NCBI RefSeq assembly: GCF_002776525.5 | Contig: NC_045436.1 | Location: 51,505,313-51,569,312 of the forward strand | Reading direction: 5' to 3' | DNA: 64,000 nucleotides | From: Piliocolobus tephrosceles | Taxonomy: Eukaryota > Chordata > Mammalia > Primates > Cercopithecidae | In this document: positions 1-12,189 of the stretch, piece by piece | Layout: each line of letters opens with the position of its first letter | How positions within the stretch are numbered: the first letter of the stretch is position 1 | Program-made: the position numbers and the translations under genes | The notes under the pieces: model-generated | Database searches by the model: none | Seen by the model: only the letters and a program-made list of their open reading frames with translations | What the model was told of the DNA's origin: nothing

Positions 1-2860
1 CACTGATAATTTTACAGAATCTCTGTTCATCCAAAGATCTAACTTTTGTTTTAGTTCTTCAGTCCTTTCTACCATTAATAATAATTTTGATGCATTCATT
101 GTTTATGTGGGTACATTAAAACTTTTTTTAAATTCCTAAGACATCAGACAAATAAACGAGTGTTCCAGAACAATTTACATATTTAACAATTTGAACAAAA
201 TTGAAACTCATATTTAGATATGCTAAATTTGTTTCATGATTCAAACGTCCTCCACCAAACTTTTTTCTTGAGCATACCATGACAGCTATTTATAAGCAGC
301 TTATATGTTATTACATAATAATAAGCATAATTTTTAGTTTAATGTATTAGGCCTTATGTAAATGACAAGTTTTACTGTGCTGTGAAACATACTGTTTAGT
401 AGAGCTGACATTCATCAGACTTTCTTGATGAAAGAAGTAATGAGTTAATTTACATCTGCTAGAGTCTTTTTAATGTGAGTTTCTACTCTGAAATGTTTTT
501 CTGCCATTAGAAGTTACTTCTGTTCAAAACTTAAACTTCAAACCATGTTGACTGAAATTTAAAACATACCTTGATGCCACAACAATGTCAAATTGTTAAA
601 GTATGTAAAGTATGTACTCTCGATTTCTGAATTCAGCTTGCAGATGGGTTTCAATTGTGTGTTTGTGCATACCACCATTGGTCTGTGAAACACACTTGGA
701 ATAACACTGTGTTAGATCCTTTTTCAGCCTAATAATTATGGTTTACTTGCCCCGGAAGAGTCAAGACTAAACTTTCCCACTTATATTCCTGAAGAATCAG
801 CATTTCTGAAGGCCATAAATACTAGATTTTAAAAATACATAGGTATATATTTTTAAATTTTCTAAGATTATTAATTTGAGAGAAAATAACTTTTGCACTT
901 TTCAATATAATAAAAAATTTATTAGAAAAGTTTAAATATCACCCACCTATCAAATAGCTCTTCCTTTCATTTACAAACAGAATAACATGTCTATAACATG
1001 TCTGAGATGACTAGAAATATTTTCCTAAAATTTCAGTATCTATATGTTCATCTAGCTTTCCTCTGCTTTTTATTTTGGTATATTTCACCAGTGTCAGTAT
1101 TCTGATTAGTTTCCACTGGTATAAAATAAAATGGATCCACACATCGTCTGTTAGATATGATCCTTTTATGTGCTGCTCTTTTTCTCAGACTTGACACAAC
1201 TTAAAAGTTGTCCAGGAAAGTGAACCCCTTTTCAATTCAGTGTTAGTCAAGTACAAATGGGTTGTATGTACAATAAATTCTGCTAGTATTCTTGGGTATA
1301 TAAGCTCTTAGTTTCAGGAATTTTTTTAAAGTTAGGATCATAATACAAATTTATAGTTGCATTTTTGTTATTATGTAGCCTTTGCATTTTTAGAGCCACA
1401 CTGAATGACATGTGGAACTATTGTTTACATGTTTTTCTGAGCTGTGTAGTTTCGTTTGTACACAAACTAAAAAAGAAAACTGAACTATAAACTATTCTCC
1501 ATATCTAATTTCTGAATTTCCTTCTTTCTACATAACTAGAAAGCATATTTTAAAATGCATTTATGATACACATTTTATCCAAAGAATAATTTCCTTGGCT
1601 AGATTTGGAGAATTACATTACCTATTTTGAGACTTCTCAGACACAGCAGTAAAATCTTTAACTGAAGAAGTTTGATAGCTTAGTGTCAATCAGGATACAC
1701 CAGTAGTAAATCTGAACAACATAAATGTAAATGCCAAAATATTTAAAATCATACTGATTACATTTCACATGGAAGGAAAATCACCTCAATTTTGCATTTT
1801 ATGCCAGCAGGAAACACTATATCCATATCATTATTATGTATTCGTCTTAAAGCTTCCCACATTGAAAATGATACATATTTACTTATTGAATGGCAAATCT
1901 GTTCATAGTATGGAAAACTAACTGTATGAATATAACATCAGAATTTGAGGTCTTTTGTAGTTTAAATTTATTCTGTGAAACATTTTTGTTTATGTATGCA
2001 GATGGGCTAATAGTGTTGCTACTGTCATTAACCCAGAGTCACTTCCAAAATACTAGGCTGAGAGATTATTTTCTATGATTACAGTCTTGGGTTTCCAGTT
2101 ACGTGGCCTATTTTTGAGCATAATGCCATTTTTCTGGACTCTTCACAAAACAAAAAGATTTTGCTGAAATAAATTAACTCTGTGGTTGATTGCCTCCCAA
2201 CTCCATATTCTCTCAACTGCAACTCCTATTTTCCAAAGCACAATGCATTGCTCCAGATCATGCCCTAGTAAGTCACTGACTTATCTTTCAAGGCACTTGC
2301 CTCCCATCAGTTCACTGGGTGGCACATCTCTGTTTCTCATTGATTCTTTTCACACAACCAGCCTAGCAAATCTGAATTCAAATGAGCAGAACATCAGTGC
2401 TAATGAATTGTTACTCTGCAACACTTTGCTGTTTGTTTTTCAATCCCTCCATTCATAGTAACAGTATGTATGAGGTATTAGTAAAATTAGCTAGATTCTG
2501 AACACAATTTCAGACACATTAATTTTCAATTAATATTCATAGTCCATTAAGATTCCTTTTTTGGAATTTGGTTTTTTAAAGCTTGGCTTCATCTGGGATA
2601 CATCCTTCATTGATGTATCTATGTACATGCATATGTGTATCTATATCATCTATTTATATCTATATATAATCATGACACCTAAAGTGTTTTTGGTTTTCTC
2701 CATCTGAGTTTTGTCAGAAGCATTGCTGATCATCACCCAGGTGTGGATGTGGATTTGGGAACTATCCTTACCTCTTTTTCATTCTTAACTACACATCCCT
2801 ACCCTGTCTTGTTTTTACTTATTTTGCTTCTCAAATGACTCTTATTTTTAGCTTATTGCA
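1..2860. other. Unassigned AT-rich DNA, no gene or repeat recognised
   Basis: I see no exon-like open frame, RNA gene or familiar interspersed repeat. The two short frames (1890-2078 and 2186-2458) have no recognisable domain. A short TATA-rich patch lies near 2620-2665. This may be single-copy DNA or repeats too decayed to recognise by eye. Confidence 0.5.
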
Positions 2861-3432
2861 TTTCATCCCTTCAATAACTCCCAGTTTCACTTAGTAAAAG
2901 CTGAAGTCCTTAAATGACTTACATGGTCTGGAGAGATCCTCTTCTCTGTGACCTTACCACATTGGCCACTTTTTGAATAAAAGCCTTGCTTTTACTCAAA
3001 CACACCTGCACACTCCCACTAAGTGCTGGCTTTCCTTTCTACCTGGAAAACTCTTTTCCCAGATGCTTCCATGGCCGTGTCATCTCTGCCAAGTTTTTTA
3101 CCCAAATGACACTTTTAAAATGAAATCTTCCTACCCACGCATTACAGTCTTCACCCACCAGTGACCTCAATCATCTGTCTCCCTTACATGTTCTGCTTTT
3201 TGCCACAGCATTTATCATTTTTCTAATATACTATATACTTCCTTATTTATAATGTTTACCATTAGTTCTTATCCCTACCTTCACTCCTGCCTTCCCAGCT
3301 AGAATGGAAGTCCACAAAGATAGGGTTTCTGTCTCTTTCATTCACTAGTACATCCTGGTTACCTTGAACAGTGCCTAACAAAAGCAAAGGTGCTCATCAA
3401 GTAAATGTTGAATAAATAAGTGAATGGGCCAT
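2861..3432 (+). mobile_element. LINE/L2 3' fragment
   Basis: The stretch follows the L2 3' end in order: a 'ctgaagtccttaaatgactt' block, then 'tacctggaaaactcttttcc', then 'agatgcttccatggc', then 'gcatttatcatttttctaat', then 'agaatggaagtccacaaaga', ending in 'gtgcctaacaaaagcaaagg' and 'gttgaataaataagtgaatg'. L2 was active before the placental radiation, and the divergence seen here fits that age. The short frame at 2973-3164 lies inside the element and is not a gene. Confidence 0.8.
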
Positions 3433-3732
3433 ACCTAAACGGATAAGCAAATTGTGAATATCCCCCCAAAGCGATTAAGATGTTAATTCCCCACAGAAAA
3501 GATTCATAGATTCAATACAAGCTGAAATTATAATCAAGCAGACATTTTGTAGAAATTGGAAAGACTAATGTAATATTCATATAGAAATATAAAGAACCTA
3601 GCCTAGTCAAAGTATCTGAAAAACAAATAAACACGAAACTGTGGGAAGACTAAGCCTCTCTAATTGCAAGACTTATAAAGGGCTATAGTCACTAAGAATG
3701 TTTTACATTGTCTTAAAGACAGACAAATAGAT

Positions 3733-3882
3733 GCTGGATATCGTGACTCACACCTGTAATCCCAAGGCTTTGGGAGGCCCAGGTGGGAAGATCACTTGAG
3801 CCCAGGAGTTAGAGGCTGCAGTGAGCTGTAATTGCTCCACTGCACTTCAGCCTAGCTGACAGAGAAAGACCCTGAAAGAGAG
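3733..3882 (+). mobile_element. Free Alu monomer (FRAM-like), or Alu with internal deletion
   Basis: This is only about 150 bp. The 5' half reads 'gactcacacctgtaatccca' and 'ctttgggaggcccaggtggg'. It then passes directly from 'cttgagcccaggagtt' to 'agaggctgcagtgagctg', which is right-arm sequence, with no linker or second arm. Direct repeats of 'aaatagat' at 3725-3732 and 3883-3890 flank it and support an independent insertion. A free right monomer fits length, order and flanks better than a truncated dimeric Alu. Confidence 0.65.
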
Positions 3883-3949
3883 AAATAGATTAATGGACCA
3901 GAATAGAAGGTCCAGAAAGAGATTAACATACGCATGAACAACTGATTTT

Positions 3950-3951
<2 letters not shown>

Positions 3952-3980
<29 letters not shown>

Positions 3981-4267
3981 GAGGCAGAGTCTCGCTCTGT
4001 CACCCAGGCTGGGGTGCAGTGGCCAGATCTCAGCTCACTGCAAGCTCCGCCTCCCGGGTTTATGCCATTCTCCTGCCTCAGCCTCCCGAGTAGCTGGGAC
4101 TACAGGCGCCCGCCACCTCGCCCGGCTAGTTTTTTGTATTTTTAAAGTAGAGACGGGGTTTCACTGTGTTAGTCAGGATGGTCTCGATCTCCTGACCTTG
4201 TGATCCACCTGTCTCGGCCTCCCAAAGTGCTGGGATTACAGGCTTGAGCCACCGCGCCCGGCCAATC
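3952..4267 (-). mobile_element. Full-length AluY, Old World monkey type, in old L1
   Basis: A complete inverted Alu: a T tract of about 28, then the right arm, linker and left arm ending at GCCACCGCGCCCGGCC, followed by four extra bases. The exact 17-bp target-site duplication TGAACAACTGATTTTCC occurs at 3935-3951 and 4268-4284. The linker variant (CACCTCGCCCGGCTAG on this strand) is the AluYRa-like state found in Old World monkeys. The long tail, intact duplication and low divergence point to a young insertion. The frames at 3979-4203 and 4169-4366 are Alu-derived. Confidence 0.95.
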
Positions 4268-5500
4268 TGAACAACTGATTTTCCAAAGCTTAAAAGCAAT
4301 TAATTGGTGAAAGAATAGGCTTTTCACCAAATGGCAGTGGAATAATTGGATATTAATATGCAACAAGTGAATTTTGATCTATGTATTGCATCATACACAA
4401 AAATTAATTCAAAATGAACTGTTGTCCTAAAAGTACAAAACTTCTAAAAGAAAGAATAGGAGACTATCTTTGTGACATTTACTTTGGCGAAAATTTGTTA
4501 GATATAACACCAAAAGTAAGATTCATAAAATAAAAGTTGATGAGTTTGTCTTCATTAAAATTAAAAACTCTACTATTTTAAAGACTAGATTTAGAAAATG
4601 AAAATAAAAGAAGCCACAGAGACTGAAAGAAAATGTTTTCAAATTATATATCCCTTATCAGATATAATAAAACAGCCAAATTAAAAAATAAGCAAAAGAT
4701 AGCAATGAACACCTTAATGAAGAAAATACATAAACAGTGAATGAACACAAAAAAAGATTCTTTATTAGTTAATAGTAAAATGCACATTCAAACCACAATG
4801 AGATCCATCATTTTGTACTTATTAGAATGTTTAAAGTGAAAAAGATTGATTATATCAGGTGTTGGCAAAGATACGGTGGAATTTGGACTCTCCTATAGTG
4901 CTGGTGCCCAGTAAAAGGGTGCAACCACTTTCTTAAAGTTTGGCTACTTCTTAGAGTTAAATGTTCATCTGCCCTGTGATAAGTCATTTTACTCAAGGTT
5001 ATTAACTCCGAGGAATAAAAACATGTGTTCATATAAATGCTATGACACAAATGTTCATAGAAGCTTTATTTGAAATAGTCTAAAACTGTAAATAATACCC
5101 ATTAATAGATGAATGAGTAAACAAATTGTGGTGTATCCAGACAATGAAATACTATTAAGCCCTAGAAAAGAGTAACTATTAATACATACAACAACATGGA
5201 TATATATCTACATAAGTACACGAAGTGAAGAAAGCCAGACAAGAAAAGGCACATATTGTGTGATTCTGTTTATATAAAATTGTAATAGATATAATAAATC
5301 CACAGTACAGATGTAGCCTGTGGACAGAAGTTGAGGGGAGGGAAGAGGAGATTACCAAGGGATTGGAGTATACTTTTGAGAGTAATATGTTCACTACCTT
5401 GATTGACATTGTAAGTGTATACATATGTCAAAACTTATAGAATGTATGCTTTACATATATGCAGTTGGTTTTATGCCAATTAGTCTCAAAGATGTTAAAA

Positions 5501-5925
5501 AATTGACTACTTTATTCTATTTGATGGTTTAGCAAAGCTTCAACTGATTTCAGTTTTTTAAAATTGTCAACCTTCCTCAATGGTGATGTAATTTGGGATA
5601 TTAAATTTGTAATATTAAAATTAAATGTTCTGTCTTTCCTTTTTCTATAAATTATTATTATTAACTGTCTTTTAAATTTTGATATTTCTAATAATTTTCA
5701 AGTAAGTTTTTGATATTTCTATTTATATATGTTATATAATTGAGTTATTGTACCATAATTACTTTCCTAAAACCATTCCTTGGGAGATCTTTGTTTTAAT
5801 ATTTTACTTTATAATCTCTTCTTTTGATCTAAGTAATATCATCAGGCATTTCTCAATTGCTTTTATAACTTGACTTCATTATTCTTTGATAAAACTAATG
5901 TTCATAGAAGTTAAATCATAAATAC
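5501..5925. other. Unassigned AT-rich DNA
   Basis: I see no gene, RNA or clear repeat family here. It is rich in short A/T runs. Confidence 0.5.
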
Positions 5926-6290
5926 AATTAAAAGCAAATAAAAGTGTGCAAAGTACAAGGCAGATAAGAGTGTAGTACCTAAAACAATCTTACAAATCAG
6001 CAAGAAAATGGAGAAAGAGTATGATATGCACTGAAAAGAAAAACATATATGCATTTAAAAAATAATTCTAAACATCAAAGAAATGCAAATTAAAATGATA
6101 TTAATGTGAAGAAGACATTCCCACACAATGATGCTAGGATTTAGAATGGAACAATCCACCTACAAAGGAATTTAGCATTGGTATACTAATCTAAAACTTG
6201 ATCTAATTACTTATAAAAACATTAATGTCATGTTTAGGAGATAAACAGAAGAAAATGGAGCATTGTAAAGTTGTGTGCTCAGAAAATTTG
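5926..6290 (+). mobile_element. Probable very old L1 fragment
   Basis: Weak but ordered resemblance to the L1 ORF2 3' region: 'cttacaaatcagcaagaaaa', then 'catcaaagaaatgcaaatta' and 'aaatgata', then 'tgatgctaggatttagaatg' and 'aatttagcattggtatacta'. The divergence is high and the ends are uncertain. It could also be chance similarity in AT-rich DNA. Confidence 0.4.
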
Positions 6291-8324
6291 TGACAAGGCA
6301 TATTTCCTATTACAATCAGTGATGGGTATAATATTTTATGTATTTAATACAAATATGTGATATGCAATTAAAATCGCCCTTAATTGTAATTTTCCATTGA
6401 ATGGTTATTTGTATCATCTCTGCCTTTGTAACTATCCAACATATACGTGTTATCAATTAATTCTACCTTGAAGAATCTTCCCAGAAAATTATAATTTTTA
6501 AATTATTTGTGATTTATTTTATATCAACTTATCTTCATTTCAGTGTAATATCAGCTCATGGATTTTCATTCTTATTTCATACATACCACATTTCCTTGCG
6601 TTTTCTTTTCAGAATAGCAAATGGCTTCCTGAAACTTCTTTTCTGGTTACCACAGTAGAATATTTTTAGAGGTGTTTACTTTTTAAAAATATTCAGATGA
6701 TTATATGACTCCCCTCCCCACTTTTGCTTATTTTTCATCCACCATGAGGAATCTTTTCTTGCTTTAATTACACTACATGAGATGAGCTCCCACAAGATTC
6801 AGTTTTGGTAAAGAGGTAAGGGGTTGGAATATACTTGCCTCGCTTCTCTGTTGTCTGGATGGCAAGACTGGTGAGAAGATTGATTGGTTGCATTTTTCCC
6901 TCGGACCCACAGCTAGAGAGTTTAGGTTGACATGTTCAACTGTCAGTCTAATAATACTGAATTATTTCTGGAAAATACTCTCCTTTGAAATGTTTTCCTT
7001 CCTCTTAGTTACTGTGAAAAGACACTATGACAAAAAGCAGTCAAAATCTTCAGTTCTCCAAACTGGGTCACTAGGGTTCCTTTCTCAAAATTATTACACT
7101 TGAATTTTGGGACTATTTATCCTAAAAAGCAGGGTAATGTTATCAACACTTCTTCTCCATCACCCATCCTCTCCAGCACCTATTTTCTCATCCTGCCCAG
7201 TTTGTTCTAGGTTTGTTGGCTTTGAAGACTAGCTATTTAAGAACTAATGCAGAAAGGGGATGGAGAAAGATGCTCTGCCTCAAAAATAATTCATTAAGAA
7301 AACAACTGCCTTGTTTTTCTGGTTGGTATACGTTCCAGATCTAAAGCAGGAGGCAACTTGCCAATTTGTGAATCTGTGTCATTATACTGTATATTACTGA
7401 AGCAAAGTTAGGATTTGCTATAACCAGTGCTAGTTTTCTAGTAACAAGTAAATATTCTCTCAAAATTCTGGAATAAGTTGTCTGAGTTTTTAAGGGGTTT
7501 AAGGCTTCACATTTTCTATGTCATTTAAAACATTTTAGGAATCTGAAAGAGATAAGGCAGATGACATTTAAGCTTAGAAATCTTATGATCTAGGCTTGCC
7601 TCACTTGTTTTGAGATACATTCCCAGAATTTTACAGCAACCTTTTCTCTTAGATCCAAGTTGTGAGAGTAGAATGCTCATTGTGATCTCTCTTCTAAACT
7701 TAGTAGCAAATAAGGTCTGAAGTCTGCAGACAATTTAGCCATGTTGTTTCAAAGCTGTTGTACTGGGAAAATTTGTGGCCATCCAAATATGTAAAAAATG
7801 TGTGCTCAACAAATTAAACAGCAATGGTATTCTAGAACACTGAATACCATCTCAAGTGGGTAGGTGTAATCATAATGAAACATTTGGCAACGTGTGCTTG
7901 ATATTTTAATATGTGCAGAAAAAATAAGTTATAGCTCAACTTGATTACTCCAACACAGAGATTAAATTAAGTACTGAACTTGCATTTGAGACCCTGAAAC
8001 TACATGAGTTCAGCTACTGCTTTGTTTGTAAGTCCTTAATAAAGATGCATAAAATTTCCAGTGGTATAAAGAACATAATTTCTGACCTTGGGAAATTTGC
8101 AATCTGATGGATATTCCAACCTTCTGATGTTATGCAGACCAATAACTCAACATATTTTTTAAAAAAGGAAAGTCATAAACATAAGTGATCCTTGCAATGA
8201 AGATTTTTTTTTTTTTTTTATTCAGCACAGATGAAAGCTGCAGCAAACAGAGAGAGAAAGGAAATGGTATATTTTTCTGTAAGTGGTAAATGACTTGAAA
8301 AAACATATACATACAAAGTTTCAT
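6291..8324. other. Unassigned DNA
   Basis: There is no recognised gene or repeat. The frame at 6888-7103 has no known domain. A run of T lies near 8206-8219. This stretch may be single-copy. Confidence 0.5.
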
Positions 8325-8333
8325 CAAATCAAT

Positions 8334-8638
8334 TTTTTTTTTTTTTTTTTTTTTGAGACGGAGTCTCACTCTGTCGCCCAGGCTGGAGTGCAGTGGCCGG
8401 ATCCCAGCTCACTGCAACCTCCGCCTCCCAGGTTTATGCCATTCTCCTGCCTCAGCCTCCCGAGTAGCTGGGACTACAGGAGCCCTCCACCTCGCCCGGC
8501 TAGGTTTTTGTATTTCTTTTAGTAGAGACGGGGTTTCACCGGGTTAGCCAGGATGGTCTCGCTCTCCTGACCTCGTTATCCGCCAGTCTCGGCCTTCCAA
8601 AGTGCTGGGATTACAGGCTTGAGCCACCGCGCCCGGCC
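8334..8638 (-). mobile_element. Full-length AluY, Old World monkey type
   Basis: An inverted Alu with T tail, GGCCGGATC right-arm variant, CACCTCGCCCGGCTAG linker variant and a complete left end. The flanking duplication CAAATCAAT lies at 8325-8333 and 8639-8647. The three frames between 8130 and 8547 come from the Alu and its tail. Confidence 0.95.
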
Positions 8639-8647
8639 CAAATCAAT

Positions 8648-9039
8648 ATTTTAAATTACTTTAATTTGTTTTAGAACTTTCCTTTCAGTTATAGCCTACC
8701 GACTACATTAAACTTCCAAATGCCAAAGAACTCATGATACTTAATACATAGTTTGAGTGATTAAATGGGGGCATATAAAATGTTATTAATTTAGAATAAC
8801 AACCACTATTTCCCTTCCTTTAAAAAGGTTTTCTATGAAAGAGATTTTTGAAAATTTTTTAAGCCTTTGTGAAACTTCAAAAATGTATACAGGTAAATAA
8901 ACTCTTCCTTTTATGCATTGATTTAAAAATAGGCAATTGACTAGTGTTTTAAAAATCATTCTTTGGTTCATTACTAATCTCTTAATGTCTAGTAATCTTA
9001 CTGCTTTCCTGCTACTCAGTAAAATCTATTAGAGGTTGC
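8648..9039. other. Unassigned AT-rich DNA
   Basis: Nothing recognised. The frame at 8786-8971 on the minus strand shows no domain. Confidence 0.5.
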
Positions 9040-9560
9040 TATGGATCTTTGTAAGGTGGGTCTTTTGCTTTGTAAATGCTAGAAGCAGGTAACAGGCTGC
9101 CAGGTAACAGGCTAAGAATCTAGGACAGAACATAATATGAGTTTCAACATGCTAGATTAATCCTGTTTGCCCTTACATGTCAGCTCTCTACTCTTTTTTG
9201 CCCTGTTCTCTGACCCTAGAAGGTTAAGTGAGGTGAGCAACATTACTGGTTCCTAATAGGCTTTGGCCAATGGAGAATGCAAGCAGCATACTGTAAGAAG
9301 CGGGGAGTGGGGGATGGATGCTGTGTCCTTTGAGAGAAGATTACAACTCCTTGCAAGGCAGCTCTTCTTTGAAACTGTAGCATCCTCCCCTACTCTGGCC
9401 TAGCCATGGAGGCATGGAGACAGCCCTGGGGTTCTACCTTATCCCTAATGGTTTTTCTACAGTACACCCTGTATACTTGTTTATAAAACTCTGTTAAATC
9501 CTTTTAGAATAATACTGATTTGAATATTAAATCTGTTTTGTATTGGGCCCCCATGAGAAG
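9040..9560 (+). repeat. Possible ancient interspersed repeat, family not assigned
   Basis: The base composition is richer in GC than its surroundings. The 3' part has the feel of a medium-reiterated element: 'ggttctaccttatccctaat', then 'tttctacagtacaccctgta', then 'gttaaatccttttagaataa'. A short imperfect tandem pair of about 15 bp built on CAGGTAACAGGCT lies near 9086-9115. I cannot name the family. Confidence 0.3.
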
Positions 9561-10650
9561 GTTTTGAGTGGTACTTGTGAAAACTTGAAAATATAAGAAT
9601 GCATAATCTGCTTTATTCAATGTAGACAATGTTTATTATCACCTCAGATTTTTAGAGAATATTGATTGATCTTCTCTGAATACCCATGTTTATCCTAGGT
9701 TTCAGTTGTGAAGGTATAGAAGAAAGAAAAATATAATTACTGACTTTAATTGAAACTAAGTACTGATGAAGACAATAACAAAATTGCTAACTAGGAAAAC
9801 ATAAAGAACTTAATTGCCAAAATCAATATTTCACAAAATTTTAATTGGTCTTAATATTTAAGGTAGATATTTTATAAACTATTAATTATAATATCTTTCA
9901 ATGAAATATCATTTTCAACATGCAGACAGAGGAACAAATGATTTCTCCTCCATTATTCTAAGCAAACTGAGCCTTCTTTGGCAGTAACAATGACATCATT
10001 TGGATCATAATTGAAATAAGAGAGTGCCTCTTTCTTACTTTTATGCTCTTGACTATAGCACTAAAGCATCATCTTTCTGAAAAAGACTCAAACATGACAA
10101 GATAATTTTTAGAAAGCATCTAGGAAAATAATAAGAACACCTTTGAATTTTTGTTTAAATGTCTATAAAGCATTTATTTTTCCCCAAGGGAATGATGAAG
10201 AGACAAAAGAACCACTCATTCACTGCAGCTTTGTTTTCGCCTCTCTGTCTCTTTTCTACAAGTGGATTTATCAGAAAGAATGCAATGAACATACATTATG
10301 AAGTAAAATCTTTCCATGGGAAATTCTCATAGACATGTAAATTAATGGGAAAAAAAACTCTCAATTTCAAAATGCTTAACTTTGAATATTTTAAGGAAAT
10401 GAAATTAGTTCTACTGCCTAAAATTGTTTCCTAAAAATAATACATTATATTAAAACACTGATGATTGTTATTATAAAATCCATTTTAACAATGCGTTGTA
10501 GGGACTTTTTATTTCTGTGTAAGCCAAATTGCTTCACAATATTATTATCCATCAGATTTTTATTTTAAGAATGTCACTGAGTTTAGGCTGTATAAATCAA
10601 TTATATTTGTGATCTTGAAGTAAACACAGCCCACATTAATCTTTTATTTA
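9561..10650. other. Unassigned AT-rich DNA
   Basis: No gene, RNA or clear repeat is visible over about 1.1 kb. There are no long open frames on either strand. Confidence 0.5.
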
Positions 10651-10663
10651 CTTGGTTTTTTCT

Positions 10664-10994
10664 GTTTTTGTTTTTGTTTGTTTGTTTGTTTGTTTTTCTT
10701 TTCTTTTGAGATGGGAGTCTTCCTCTGTCACCCAGGCTGGAGTGCAGTGGTGCAATCTCGGCTCACTGCAAGTTCCACCTCTCAGGTTCATGCCATTCTC
10801 CTGCCACAGTCTCCTAAGTAGCTGGGACTACAGGTGCCCACCACCACGCCTGGCTCCTTTTTTTTTTTTGTATTTTTAGTAGAGACGGGTTTTCACCATG
10901 TTAGCCAGGATAGTCTCAATCTCCTGACCTTGTGATCCGCCCACCTCGGCCTCCCAAAGTGCTGGGATTACAGGTGTGAGCCACGGTGCCCGGC
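10664..10994 (-). mobile_element. Full-length Alu with GTTT-rich tail
   Basis: An inverted Alu whose A tail has evolved into a (GTTT)n tract on this strand (about 10668-10700). The mid-element linker carries an expanded T run (10857-10869). The flanking direct repeat CTTGGTTTTTTCT is at 10651-10663 and 10995-11007. It lacks the Old World monkey-specific linker variant and resembles an older AluS/Y copy. Confidence 0.93.
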
Positions 10995-11007
10995 CTTGGT
11001 TTTTTCT

Positions 11008-11322
11008 TAACACTTATGCAAGATCCTCTATACATCATGTGCATTTGCTTATTGCTGCCTTCAACTTTTTGATTCCTACAAGAAAAATGTCATCTCTATA
11101 TCAGGATTATGAGTGTTTTTGGTTCATGGACTGTGTCATATACTTCTTTAGGATTTTCTAAAGTTCATATTATGGAGTTATGCACCCAATATAAATGTTT
11201 GTGGATAGAGTTCAATGAATACAGCTATTCTGTAGCTTATGCTAAATTGTCTGATTATAGAAGTTCTATGAACATAAGAATAGTTATTTGAAACAAACTT
11301 TAAAAACATAGAGGTTTAGTCT
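11008..11322. other. Unassigned AT-rich spacer between two inverted Alus
   Basis: No repeat or gene recognised. It separates a minus-strand and a plus-strand Alu. The short frames here show no domains. Confidence 0.5.
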
Positions 11323-11338
11323 TGAAAGAGACCTTTCC

Positions 11339-11632
11339 AGAGCTGGACCTGGTAGCTCATGCCTGTAATTCCAGCACTTTGGGAGGCTGAGGCAGTTGGA
11401 TCACCTCAGGTCAGGAGTTCGAGATCAGCCTGGCCAACCTGGCAAAATCTGATCTCTACTAAAAATACAAAAATTAGCTGGGTGTGGTGGTGTGTGCCTG
11501 TAGTCTCAGCTACTTCAGAGGCTGAAGCATGAGAATAGCTTGAACCTGGGAGGCAGAGGTGACGGTGAGCCAAGATCGCACCACTGCACTCCAGCCTAGG
11601 GGAAAGAGTGAGACTCTGTCTCCAAAAAAGAA
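11339..11632 (+). mobile_element. Full-length Alu (AluS/J-like)
   Basis: Complete dimeric structure from 'gagctggacctggtagctca' to 'gactctgtctcc' and a short A-rich tail. It shows several diagnostic-age substitutions and a diverged flanking duplication of the form GAAAGAGA-CTTT near 11323-11337 and after 11630. The lack of a long A tail suggests age. Confidence 0.9.
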
Positions 11633-11644
11633 AGAGAGCTTTTC

Positions 11645-12189
11645 TATTTTACCGCTAAGCACCAGCCTCTTAACAAGTATTGAAATGCATATTATACAGC
11701 CAACTTTATTTTAAGCAGTTTTAATGCAAAGATAATATACAAATAGATCCAAATCAGTTTATGTTATACGTTGAAAAATACAGTAGACACTTTTAGGCAT
11801 TTTAGGTTCCTCACATTTAAACATTTGCACTGGTTAGGAGGACCCCTCATGGACTAAGGAGCTTTGAGAGTCAAGATTTCACTGCCCACCAAATTGAAGC
11901 TGTGAAAGTTAGTTTTTCCTTCTTCCAGTTGCTGGGGAGAAGGGACACAACTTGCTGAGACTTGAATATTGAGGATTTAAAGCAAATATATAGGGAGGTT
12001 AATACATTATTTATGGCTTTGAGAACTTGAGGCACTGTGGCAGTGGAGACAGAACATCCTAGCCAGAGTGTTCTAGAATCAGCCTGATGTACTTTGCTAG
12101 TCTCCCTTGGATTTTGTTCATACCACAAGCATGCTTCTTTAAACTTTATTGATTCTCTGAATTCTTTTCAGCTGAAGTTACCTAGTCTT
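11645..12189. other. Unassigned DNA
   Basis: No recognised repeat or gene. The minus-strand frame at 11871-12128 has no known domain. Confidence 0.45.

Larger units (their letters stand above)
3437..5500 (+). mobile_element. Old L1M LINE, 3' part of ORF2 and beyond, split by two SINEs
   Basis: The sequence reads as a decayed L1 on the plus strand. It has 'aataggagactatctttgtg' and 'gttgatgagtttgtcttcat' (ORF2 3' third), and then 'acccattaatagatgaatga', 'aaacaaattgtggtgtatcc' and 'agacaatgaaatactattaa', which are hallmarks of the L1 ORF2 C-terminal region. A 150-bp Alu monomer (3733-3882) and a full AluY (3952-4267) interrupt it. Many stops and indels show that no ORF survives. The subfamily (L1MC/L1ME range) is a guess from divergence. 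Confidence 0.8.

Noticed and set aside
8353..8547. Open frame in the Alu at 8334, and similar frames at 3979-4203, 13733-13981, 13821-14069, 16116-16331, 22170-22358 and 30754-31035
   Set aside because: All are translations of Alu sequence, usually antisense, and they share the same peptide phrases. They are not genes.
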